A stretch of DNA of 7,882 nucleotides, taken from assembly GCA_938041615.1 (NCBI GenBank), contig CALISV010000308.1, positions 1-7,882 of the forward strand. Direction: 5' to 3'. Shown here piece by piece: positions 1-5,969 of the stretch. A program made the position numbers and the translations under genes. The notes under the pieces are model-generated. The model ran no database searches. It was not told where the DNA came from and saw only the letters and a program-made list of their open reading frames with translations. The stretch's first letter is position 1; each line of letters begins with the position of its first letter. The DNA comes from an uncultured Campylobacter sp. (lineage in GTDB: Bacteria; Campylobacterota; Campylobacteria; Campylobacterales; Campylobacteraceae).

Positions 1-1
1 A

Positions 2-82
2 GATTTTACGGGTTTGTCGCGCGGCGTTTTGGCTTTTGCACCGTTTGGCAGCCTGCTTGCGGTAAATTTAGGCCGGGTTTAG
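2..82 (+). CDS. Possible 3' end of an upstream gene (partial)
   Basis: The second forward frame is open from the window edge to a TAG at 80-82 and would encode a 26-residue tail ending in LLAVNLGRV. Its hydrophobic, small-residue composition resembles the last membrane helix of a transporter. That is only an impression, because no diagnostic motif is present and another forward frame is also open here. If real, the gene is convergent with the AraC-family regulator, which fits the palindromic AT-rich sequence between them. I cannot name a family. Confidence 0.27.
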   Translation, partial: DFTGLSRGVLAFAPFGSLLAVNLGRV

Positions 83-118
83 GCGTAAAACCGACTCCGG
101 TAAGCTATTTGACGCTTT

Positions 119-134
119 TAAATTTTAAAATTTA
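119..134. repeat. Perfect 16-bp AT palindrome in convergent intergenic region
   Basis: Sixteen bases made only of A and T read identically on both strands (TAAATTTT followed by AAAATTTA). It lies between the possible upstream gene tail and the convergent regulator gene. It could be a weak bidirectional transcription end or simply a product of the abundant AAATTT words here. No run of T follows a GC-rich stem, so a classical terminator is not supported. Apart from this palindrome and the hairpin at 196-233, I see nothing in 83-232. Confidence 0.35.
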
Positions 135-195
135 CCGCCGTTTTTGTCGCCCGTTAAATTTAAAAAGTCGCGCCGATACGTTTAAATTTGATTTT

Positions 196-233
196 AATTT
201 AACGCCCGCAAAGCTCCGCAAGAGCGTTAAATT
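196..233 (-). terminator. Hairpin at the 3' end of the AraC-family gene
   Basis: A perfect 10-bp inverted repeat (AATTTAACGC at 196-205, GCGTTAAATT at 224-233) with an 18-base loop begins on the last base of the regulator's stop codon on the minus strand. The position suits transcript termination or 3' end protection. The stem is AT-rich at its base and no clear U-run follows on the minus transcript, so it is at best a weak intrinsic terminator. Confidence 0.35.
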
Positions 234-1183
234 TACGTGTAAAATTTCTTTTGTTTTAAAATTTGCGTCGGCAAAACGCCGAATTTTTCTCTAAAAATCT
301 TTGCAAAATGCGGAGCGCTGGCGTATCCGACGATTTTTGCGGCTTCGCTTACGCAGACGTCTCCGCTCTCTAAAAGTTTTTTCGCCGCATTTAGACGCTC
401 GCTTGCTAGCAGCCCGTAGATCGTATCGCCAAAGTAGCTTTTAAAGCCCGTTTTTAGCTTAAATTCATTCGTCGCGCACGCTCTGGCTAGCTCTTTTATG
501 CTGGGCGGATTTTGGACGTCGCTTAGTAAAATTTGCCTTGCTTTATTTAAAATTTTTACGTATTCGTCGCTAAAATCGCGCTTTTTTTCATCGGCTTCGG
601 GCGTTTTAGGCGCGCCTAAGCTTTTGTAGATTAGCTCTAAAATTTTAGCTTCCATAAAGATTTCGCGCATCTTGCCCTCAAACTCGCTCGCAGCTAAAAG
701 CTCCCGTAAAATCAGGCTTTGGGCTAAATTTATCTTAGCCGTTTGGATGCAGATTTCGTTTTCTTCGCCTAGATTTTTAAATGCCGCTAGCTCGCCGGCC
801 AGCTCGTTTTTTAGCACGATGCATCGCCCGGCGTAGCTGCTACTTTGATATTCGCAGATACCCTCAAATCCGCTATCCACGCGCCCCATCCAAAACTCTC
901 CGGCCTTTAGGCAAAAAGTTTTTTTATCCGCTTTAAGCCCGGCGTCCCCACTTGCGTCGTTAAAGAGCAAAAAGCAGTAGCCAGCGCTCCTTTCAAGCCG
1001 TCTTTTTACGCTTTTGTTGCAGATTATTTCGCTTCTGCAGTAGCTTGCACCGCTTGCCCCTTTAAAAAACTCGACTTTACATTTTCTATCTTGCTCTTGC
1101 CACGCGCTTTGTCCGTAGCGCACCGAATTTTGCGCGATTTCTTGCTCGTTTGCGCGTAAAATATCTTTAAATTCGACCTTCAT
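233..1183 (-). CDS. AraC-family transcriptional regulator, PchR-like
   Basis: A 316-residue protein with an N-terminal sensor region (about 1-200) and a C-terminal AraC/XylS DNA-binding domain (about 208-312). The first helix-turn-helix lies at about 227-250 (PPSIKELARACATNEFKLK), the second at about 276-300, followed by the usual YAS.PHFAKIFREKFGVLP segment. The words NEFKLKTGF and FGDTIYGLL are typical of PchR-type regulators, cytoplasmic proteins that bind ferric siderophore and activate the matching receptor gene. Divergence from a TonB-dependent receptor supports that role. The ATG at 1183 has an AAAGGA ribosome binding site about 11 bases upstream. A Fur box in the divergent region probably makes the gene iron-repressed. 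The protein is unusually rich in cysteine: ten in all, eight within the first 145 residues. The family call is firm; the siderophore ligand is unknown. Confidence 0.88.
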   Translation of the reverse strand: MKVEFKDILRANEQEIAQNSVRYGQSAWQEQDRKCKVEFFKGASGASYCRSEIICNKSVKRRLERSAGYCFLLFNDASGDAGLKADKKTFCLKAGEFWMGRVDSGFEGICEYQSSSYAGRCIVLKNELAGELAAFKNLGEENEICIQTAKINLAQSLILRELLAASEFEGKMREIFMEAKILELIYKSLGAPKTPEADEKKRDFSDEYVKILNKARQILLSDVQNPPSIKELARACATNEFKLKTGFKSYFGDTIYGLLASERLNAAKKLLESGDVCVSEAAKIVGYASAPHFAKIFREKFGVLPTQILKQKKFYT

Positions 1184-1238
1184 TTGCTTTTTTATCCTTT
1201 TAGCGTTGATAAAAAATCCCTCTACCGTTTGCCTAAGT

Positions 1239-1257
1239 ATTGATAATAATTATCTGA
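1239..1257. promoter_or_regulatory. Fur box in the divergent promoter region
   Basis: The core GATAAT-A-ATTATC (1242-1254) is a perfect 6-1-6 inverted repeat. One further base on each side gives 13 of 14 matches to the 7-1-7 Fur model TGATAAT-N-ATTATCA. It lies between the AraC-family gene and the receptor gene, between -10-like hexamers for both directions. Fur with ferrous iron bound here would be expected to block both promoters. The operator is seen in sequence; repression is inferred from Fur biology. Confidence 0.75.
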
Positions 1258-1262
1258 TTATA
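1257..1262 (-). promoter_or_regulatory. Candidate -10 of the AraC-family gene
   Basis: On the minus strand the hexamer reads TATAAT, a perfect sigma-70 -10. Transcription would start near 1250, inside the Fur box, leaving a leader of roughly 67 bases before the ATG at 1183. Campylobacter promoters usually lack a recognisable -35 element, so none was required. In AT-rich sequence such hexamers occur by chance. Confidence 0.38.
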
Positions 1263-1263
1263 G

Positions 1264-1269
1264 TAAAAT
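1264..1269 (+). promoter_or_regulatory. Candidate -10 of the receptor gene
   Basis: The hexamer TAAAAT lies just downstream of the Fur box, which would then cover the -35 to spacer region. Transcription would begin near 1276, about 24 bases before the GTG start and just upstream of the AAGGAG ribosome binding site. The arrangement suits direct repression by Fur. Confidence 0.42.
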
Positions 1270-1299
1270 AGGGTTTAAATTTAAATAAGGAGTCTAAAG

Positions 1300-3261
1300 G
1301 TGAAAAGTATGCCTAAAATTTCTATGCTAGCTTGCCTGGCACTATCTTGCGTGCAGGCGGCCGACGAAGTGAAACTAAACGAAGTTACCGTAACTAGCGC
1401 GACGGGTTTTGAGCAAAATATCAAAGACGCGCCCGCTTCCGTTTCGGTAATCACGCAAAAAGAGATAGCCAGGCGCAACCATCAAGATATAGAAAGTGTC
1501 GTAAAAGACGCTCCGGGCGTTTTCGGCGCGACGCTGGGGGCGGCTAGCAGACGCGGTATCACGATGAGAGGCCTTGGTCAAAAATACACTAAAATTTTAA
1601 TAGACGGCCGCCCTGCAACTAGCGATAGCGCGTATAGAGGGCTTCGCGCGGTCGGTAGTGCTCAAAATTTCCTCCCGCCCGCAAACACGATCGAGCGTAT
1701 CGAAATCGTACGAGGGCCGATGAGCTCGCTATACGGCTCGGATGCGATGGGAGGCGTGATAAACATCATCACTAAGGGCTTTTCAAACGAGTTCAGCGGT
1801 AACGTAAACGGCTACTACACGCTTGCGGGCAAAAGCGGGATAAATGATGACTATCAGGCGGGATTTTACGCAAACGGCGCAGTGATCCCGGACGTGCTAG
1901 GCATCGCGCTTTACGGGCGGTATTTTCATAAATTTGAAGACGAGCGAGTCTTTACGAACCGCAAAAACGAGGACGTAAATTTCGGCGCGAAAATAATGTA
2001 TAACGCCACCGAAAACGACGAAATAGCGCTTGATTTGCGCCGCGTAGTAAATAAATACGAGCGCACCGAAGGCAAGACGCTAAGAAGGGCTACCGGCGAT
2101 AATACGAGCGTTGCGTTTGAAAAGATGAGCGGATATACCGCCTCGCTCTCGCATACGGGCAAATACGACAAGCTGCTGCTTGAAAGCTTTTTAATGCACG
2201 ATAATATGAAAGAAAGCGGACAGCAAGACCTCACGTTAAAAACGACCACGCTAAATACCAAGGGAACGTATTTTTTTGATAACAACACGCTAAGCCTTGG
2301 AGCCGAATACAGAAGAGAAAGGCTAAACGAAAAGGCCACGACCGCCGACGCCGCAAACGTCAAAAGGTATGATTTTTCGCTCTACGGCGAGGACGATTTT
2401 GACGTGACCGACGCGCTCACGCTAACTGCTGGTCTAAGGTATAATCACGACAAAGACTACGGCGGACACGTATCTCCGCGAGGATATGCCGTGTATCATC
2501 TAAGCGAAAATTTATCGCTAAAAGGCGGCGTATCGGCAGGCTACGCGACGCCTGATATCAAGATGCGAACCGACGGGCTTGCCTTGCCTTTTGCCGGCGG
2601 TATGGGAGCGCAGCTGGGTAAAAGCGACCTAAAACCGGAATCCAGCCTAAACTACGAGGCCGGCGTCGCGTACGGGGACGAGAGCCTTAACGTCTCGGCG
2701 ATGGCGTTTTATACGCGGATAAAAGACGGTCTAGGCACGAAACCGGTTTGCGTCGCGCGCCCGGGCGTTCCTTGCGTGCATAACGGCAAGACCTATAGGC
2801 GCGGTATCTGGGAGAGCGTAAATATCGGCAAAGCCGAAGTAAAGGGCGTCGAGCTCGCCTCAGACTGGCAGATCTTATCAAATTTAGCACTGCACTCAAG
2901 CTACGTTTATACTAGATCAAAGCAAAAATCGGGCGCGTACGAGGGTAAATCTTTAAACAATCTACCCGTACATACCGTAAAACTAGGGCTTGACTACGAT
3001 ATGACGCCCGATCTAAATCTGTGGACGCAGATGAACTATCTAGGCAAAACCAGAGCCGTTTACGGCTCGCCGGGAGACGAGGAGATAAGGGATTATACGC
3101 TATTTGACGCGGGCGCAAGCTACAAGATAACTAAAAATGCGAGCGTAAATTTTAGCGTTTATAATATCTTTAACGAATACGTAACGACAAAATCCGGACG
3201 CTATGAAATTTTGATCGCCGACGGGATTAAATATAGGCTCGGATTTAACGTAAATTTTTAA
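1300..3261 (+). CDS. TonB-dependent siderophore receptor, CirA-type
   Basis: A 653-residue outer-membrane receptor that imports a ferric siderophore using energy from TonB-ExbB-ExbD. A signal peptide (about 1-20, cleavage after VQA) is followed by a TonB box (EVTVT, 28-32). The plug domain (about 38-160) carries DAPASVSVITQ, ITMRGLGQKYTKILIDGRP and IERIEIVRGPMSSLYGSDAMGGVINIITK-like motifs. A 22-strand-type barrel ends in an aromatic residue (NVNF). Plug motifs, barrel words such as LKPESS and GVELAS, and length resemble E. coli CirA, a catecholate receptor. Substrate cannot be read from sequence. GTG at 1300 is chosen because AAGGAG (1287-1292) lies 7 bases upstream; an in-frame ATG at 1309 is a weaker alternative. 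C484 and C492 probably form a small disulphide-closed extracellular loop. The gene is divergent from its likely regulator, under a Fur box. Confidence 0.93.
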   Translation: MKSMPKISMLACLALSCVQAADEVKLNEVTVTSATGFEQNIKDAPASVSVITQKEIARRNHQDIESVVKDAPGVFGATLGAASRRGITMRGLGQKYTKILIDGRPATSDSAYRGLRAVGSAQNFLPPANTIERIEIVRGPMSSLYGSDAMGGVINIITKGFSNEFSGNVNGYYTLAGKSGINDDYQAGFYANGAVIPDVLGIALYGRYFHKFEDERVFTNRKNEDVNFGAKIMYNATENDEIALDLRRVVNKYERTEGKTLRRATGDNTSVAFEKMSGYTASLSHTGKYDKLLLESFLMHDNMKESGQQDLTLKTTTLNTKGTYFFDNNTLSLGAEYRRERLNEKATTADAANVKRYDFSLYGEDDFDVTDALTLTAGLRYNHDKDYGGHVSPRGYAVYHLSENLSLKGGVSAGYATPDIKMRTDGLALPFAGGMGAQLGKSDLKPESSLNYEAGVAYGDESLNVSAMAFYTRIKDGLGTKPVCVARPGVPCVHNGKTYRRGIWESVNIGKAEVKGVELASDWQILSNLALHSSYVYTRSKQKSGAYEGKSLNNLPVHTVKLGLDYDMTPDLNLWTQMNYLGKTRAVYGSPGDEEIRDYTLFDAGASYKITKNASVNFSVYNIFNEYVTTKSGRYEILIADGIKYRLGFNVNF

Positions 3262-3276
3262 ATTTAGCCGTATTTA

Positions 3277-3320
3277 AGCGGGGTGGTGCGTAGCGATCGC
3301 CGCCCTGCTACTGGTTTTTT
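3277..3320 (+). terminator. Intergenic hairpin with U-tract (terminator or attenuator)
   Basis: A 12-bp stem (3277-3288 with 3298-3309, three G-U wobbles, otherwise fully paired) with a 9-base loop sits 15 bases after the receptor stop codon. Six T follow at 3315-3320 after a 5-base gap. The stem is strong, but the gap before the U-tract makes it less than ideal as an intrinsic terminator. It probably ends part of the receptor transcripts and lets the rest read into the PepSY gene, or stabilises the receptor mRNA 3' end. A TAAAAT at 3320-3325 could serve as a separate promoter for the PepSY gene. Confidence 0.5.
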
Positions 3321-3349
3321 AAAATTCGAGTTTAAATTTAAGGAGAAAG

Positions 3350-4486
3350 ATGCCGTTTTTAAAGAAAAAGAAATTTTGGTTTAACGTCCATTTGATTTTA
3401 AGCCTAGCCTGTGTTTTGCCGCTGCTTATCGTCGCTCTTAGCGGCGCGGTCATATCCTATCACGACGAGATTATAGGCCTTGCAAACTCGCAAAAAACCT
3501 TCGTCGAGCGAGGCGAAACAGAGCTTAGCGCGAGAGAGATTTTAGATATTTTTAAAGCTAAGGAGCCAAATTTTACGCTTAGCTACTACAAGATTAACTC
3601 GGACGCAAATCACGCTCTAGGGATATCCGGTACGGATGCTAAAGGCGAGTTTAAGTCGTATTTTATAAATCAATACACCGGCGAGATAACGGGCGAAAAT
3701 TTCGGCGATAAATTTATCGGACTAATGTTAAATTTACATACTAACTTAGGCCTTGGGCTTAGCAAAAACGAGACGCTGCGGCTTATAGGCAAGCATATCG
3801 TTGCGGTTTGCTCTATCGCTTTGGTTATCTTGGTTATATCTGGATTGATAATCTATTATCCTAGTTTTAAAACGAAATTTATGCGCGCGTTTGCTCTAAA
3901 AATCAAGACCAAAGGCTATGCGTTTTTGTACAGCCTGCACGGATTTGCCGGCGTTTATCTTTGTTTGTTTTTGGCTTTTATGAGCGTTACGGGACTTTAC
4001 TGGTCGTACGACTGGGCGGCAAAGCTCGTAAATAACGCGCTTGGCGAAAAAGAAATTTTTAGAAAAAAGAGCTTTACGCAAGTGCGAGGATTTTCGCTGG
4101 AGAACGAGGCTAAGATAGCAAATTTAGAGGCCGCGATAGATATTTTTAAACGAGATAGAGAGGATTACGAGCTTTTTAACGTCATCACGCAAGAAGACGG
4201 CGAAAATTTTATGATATTTTACTTTGACAAAGGGCTGGAAGAGGACGATAAGGTAAATACGATGACGATAAACGCCGCCAAGGGGCAAATTATTAGGCAT
4301 GCGAGGTTTGACGACGCTAAAAGCTCGATGCCAAGGCCTTTTGCGATTCATAAGGCGGTTTTAAGCTTGCATTCGGGATATTTTTTGGGCGAGATCGGTA
4401 AATTTATATTTTGTTTAGCTTCAGCATCGGTTCTGTTTTTCGTTATAAGCGGTTTTTGGATGAGCTTAAAACGGCTCAAAAGATAA
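3350..4486 (+). CDS. PepSY-associated TM protein, PiuB/FoxB-like
   Basis: A 378-residue inner-membrane protein of the PepSY_TM family (iron-regulated PiuB type). Four membrane segments are visible: about 11-36, 145-170, 195-220 and 349-373. PepSY-type periplasmic regions lie between segments 1 and 2 (about 58-115, with the YTGEITGE word) and between 3 and 4 (about 240-325). Histidines recur at the membrane ends: H14, H130 (NLHTNLG), H149, H197 (LHGFAG), H334 and H341 (LHSGYFLGEIGK). In relatives such as Pseudomonas FoxB, conserved histidines bind haem and the protein reduces siderophore-bound iron. That role is inferred here from family and from the neighbouring receptor. A short C-terminal basic tail (KRLKR) suits a cytoplasmic end. 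The ATG follows AAGGAG at 3340-3345 with a short 4-base spacer. Family is confident, reductase function less so. Confidence 0.87.
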   Translation: MPFLKKKKFWFNVHLILSLACVLPLLIVALSGAVISYHDEIIGLANSQKTFVERGETELSAREILDIFKAKEPNFTLSYYKINSDANHALGISGTDAKGEFKSYFINQYTGEITGENFGDKFIGLMLNLHTNLGLGLSKNETLRLIGKHIVAVCSIALVILVISGLIIYYPSFKTKFMRAFALKIKTKGYAFLYSLHGFAGVYLCLFLAFMSVTGLYWSYDWAAKLVNNALGEKEIFRKKSFTQVRGFSLENEAKIANLEAAIDIFKRDREDYELFNVITQEDGENFMIFYFDKGLEEDDKVNTMTINAAKGQIIRHARFDDAKSSMPRPFAIHKAVLSLHSGYFLGEIGKFIFCLASASVLFFVISGFWMSLKRLKR

Positions 4487-4492
4487 ATTTGA

Positions 4493-4498
4493 TAAAAT
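4493..4498 (+). promoter_or_regulatory. Candidate -10 of the acidic protein gene
   Basis: TTTGATAAAAT ends in a TAAAAT hexamer preceded by TG-like context, the usual form of a Campylobacter sigma-70 -10. It lies 29 bases before the ATG at 4527 and only a few bases after the PepSY stop codon. It suggests that the unknown gene is transcribed on its own and is not part of the iron module. Confidence 0.4.
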
Positions 4499-4526
4499 CG
4501 CTCCAAAAAACTGAAAAAGGCTAAAT

Positions 4527-5285
4527 ATGCGAGTGATTTTAGATGGATTTGACGGCTCTTTTTTGCCGATTTTACAAAGTTTTAAGGCCGTGATGCCGGA
4601 CCTTCGTATAACGGGCATCGAGGAGCTCGGCGAGAGCGTAAACGAGAGGACGGCAAGCCTAGAAAGCAGCGACGCCATCAACGTAAGCGAGCTTTTTGCG
4701 CGCCAGTACGAGCGGGACGAGCTTTTACCTGACGGAACTTTGTTTTTACAGGACGATAAAATTAATGCGCGCGACGAGAGTGCGGCGGTCAAATTTGATG
4801 AAAACGTTAAATTTGAAAATGCGCGCCACGCGATTGACGACTCTAAATTTGTGCCAAATTTGATGGCTAAGAGCGAGCAAAAAACAGCTTCCGTAAGGGA
4901 GCAAAATTTGCAAGAAATACAGAATGCTACGCCGTATCAAGACGGCAGCCGCAAGGAAGAGGCGATTTTGCAAACCAGCACTTTAAGCGAAATAACCAAA
5001 ACTGCGCCAACTAGCCAAAGCGCGCAAACCGCCGCTCCGCGCGAAACTCCTGTTTTTGACGGAGCTACGCAAACGGCACCGTCTAGTAAAATATCCGCTT
5101 CTAATGAAGCCCTAAAAACGGCCGCCTCGGACACATCTGCACAGGCTGCGCTATTTGATTTTAACGAGTCTGCGCAAAATTTGCCGCCGCGCGCCGAGCC
5201 AAAAGCCGCGTCTGAGCGTAAAAAGCACGAAAGCGCGAGCCTGTTTACCGACGAAGAGGTGAGGGCGATACTGGAGCTAAAATAA
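4527..5285 (+). CDS. Acidic low-complexity protein of unknown function
   Basis: I do not recognise this 252-residue protein. Three zones are visible. The N-terminal part (about 1-80, beginning MRVILDGFDGSFLP) looks like a small folded domain with alternating hydrophobic residues. The middle (about 112-235) is rich in Ala, Ser, Thr, Gln and Glu and is probably disordered. The C-terminus (SLFTDEEVRAILELK, 238-252) looks like a short amphipathic helix. It has no cysteine, tryptophan, signal peptide or membrane segment, so it is probably cytoplasmic. The ordered-disordered-helix layout resembles proteins that tether a partner through a terminal peptide, but that is speculation. The ATG is preceded by AAAAAGG with a 6-base spacer. 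It starts 40 bases after the PepSY stop and appears to have its own promoter, so an iron-related role is not implied. The reading frame itself looks genuine. Confidence 0.75.
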   Translation: MRVILDGFDGSFLPILQSFKAVMPDLRITGIEELGESVNERTASLESSDAINVSELFARQYERDELLPDGTLFLQDDKINARDESAAVKFDENVKFENARHAIDDSKFVPNLMAKSEQKTASVREQNLQEIQNATPYQDGSRKEEAILQTSTLSEITKTAPTSQSAQTAAPRETPVFDGATQTAPSSKISASNEALKTAASDTSAQAALFDFNESAQNLPPRAEPKAASERKKHESASLFTDEEVRAILELK

Positions 5286-5324
5286 AGGGCTCAAATTTGA
5301 CGAGCCAAGCGGTCAAATTTGATG
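4785..5324 (+). repeat. Dispersed copies of GCGGTCAAATTTGATG
   Basis: An identical 16-base word occurs inside the acidic protein gene (4785-4800) and after its stop codon (5309-5324). The shorter core CAAATTTGATG is also at 4855-4865. The in-gene copies encode V/P-K/N-F/L words and lie in two different local contexts, so this is not a tandem repeat. The coordinates given span all copies. Confidence 0.4.
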
Positions 5325-5501
5325 GAAAATGAAGCAAAACACGCAAATTTTGTCGCGCCGTAAAAGTAAAATTCGTAGTTTAAAAATTTAAATAAAAATT
5401 TTAAGCCTAAGCGTCAAATTTTTCCGCTAATCTCGCGATATTTAGCTATATCTTAACTATTTTTCGTTAGAATCCACAATTAAAAATTCTCGGAAAAAAA
5501 G
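5286..5501. other. AT-rich intergenic region before the rppH operon
   Basis: Two hundred and sixteen bases without a convincing gene. Just after the acidic protein stop codon is a 5-bp inverted repeat, GGCTC (5288-5292) and GAGCC (5302-5306), around a 9-base loop. No U-tract follows, so it is a poor terminator. The palindrome TCAAATTTGA occurs at 5291-5300 and, inside the 16-base repeat, at 5313-5322. From about 5340 the sequence becomes strongly AT-rich and leads into the promoter of rppH. I see no tRNA, small ORF with a ribosome binding site, or riboswitch-like structure. Confidence 0.5.
5468..5473 (+). promoter_or_regulatory. Candidate -10 of the rppH-lysC-hobA-holB operon
   Basis: TTTTTCGTTAGAATCC contains TAGAAT, one mismatch from TATAAT, in the T-rich upstream context usual for Campylobacter sigma-70 promoters. 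Transcription would begin near 5480, leaving a leader of about 22 bases. Because the following genes overlap or nearly touch, this is probably the main promoter of the whole operon. Confidence 0.5.
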
Positions 5502-5969
5502 ATGGAAAAAAAATATAGACCAAACGTCGCTGCGGTCATACTTGCGCCCTCTTATCCGTTTGATTGCAGGATATTTATCGCGCAAAGGTGCGATATGACG
5601 GGTATCTGGCAGTTCCCGCAGGGCGGCATAGACGAGGGCGAGACGCCACGTGAGGCGCTAAAAAGGGAGCTCAAAGAGGAGATAGGCACGGACGACGTGG
5701 ACGTGCTTAGCGAGTATCCGCAGTGGCTTAGCTACGACTTCCCTGAGGGTACGACGAGTAGGAAATTTTATAACTTTGACGGGCAGACGCAAAAGTATTT
5801 TTTGGTGCGGCTAAGACCTAGCGCGAAGATAAATATAAACACCAAAAAGCCCGAATTTGACGAATATAGATTTATAAACTCAAGCGAGGTTTTGAGCGAC
5901 GTAAACCACTTCAAAAAGCCGATTTACGGTAAGGTTATCGGCTACTTTAAAGAGAAAGGATTTATTTAA
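5502..5969 (+). CDS. rppH: RNA pyrophosphohydrolase RppH (NudH), Nudix family
   Basis: A 155-residue Nudix hydrolase that removes pyrophosphate from the 5' triphosphate end of mRNAs, which starts 5'-dependent decay; members also cleave dinucleoside polyphosphates. The Nudix box is at 41-63 (G41, E47, R55, E56, E59, E60, G62), carrying the metal-binding glutamates. The N-terminal YRPNVAAVIL, the IWQFPQGGIDEGE segment and the C-terminal HFKKPIYGKVI match the RppH subgroup. Length equals that of campylobacterial NudH and is shorter than E. coli RppH. The ribosome binding site is weak (GGAAA, 7 bases before ATG). The stop codon overlaps the lysC start by one base (TAATG), so the two are translationally coupled. 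It is the first gene of a conserved housekeeping operon. Confidence 0.95.
   Translation: MEKKYRPNVAAVILAPSYPFDCRIFIAQRCDMTGIWQFPQGGIDEGETPREALKRELKEEIGTDDVDVLSEYPQWLSYDFPEGTTSRKFYNFDGQTQKYFLVRLRPSAKININTKKPEFDEYRFINSSEVLSDVNHFKKPIYGKVIGYFKEKGFI

Noticed and set aside
109..294. Forward ORF of 61 codons overlapping the end of the AraC-family gene
   Set aside because: It has no ribosome binding site, a biased Lys/Phe/Arg composition produced by AAATTT words, and overlaps a well-supported gene on the other strand.
1309..1335. Receptor as a lipoprotein (cysteine at residue 12 after Leu-Ala)
   Set aside because: The hydrophobic stretch before the cysteine is far too short for a lipoprotein signal, and a normal signal peptidase site (VQA) follows. 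TonB receptors are not lipoproteins.
1926..2363. Minus-strand ORF of 145 codons inside the receptor gene
   Set aside because: Serine- and valine-rich shadow of the barrel coding sequence. The forward frame has clear family motifs.
4466..4792. Minus-strand ORF of 108 codons over the start of the acidic protein gene
   Set aside because: It overlaps the end of the PepSY gene and the 5' part of the forward gene, lacks a recognisable domain, and has Ser/Leu-rich shadow composition. Because the forward gene is itself of unknown function this rejection is a little less certain than the others.
5288..5306. Terminator after the acidic protein gene
   Set aside because: The stem is only 5 bp and no T-run follows.
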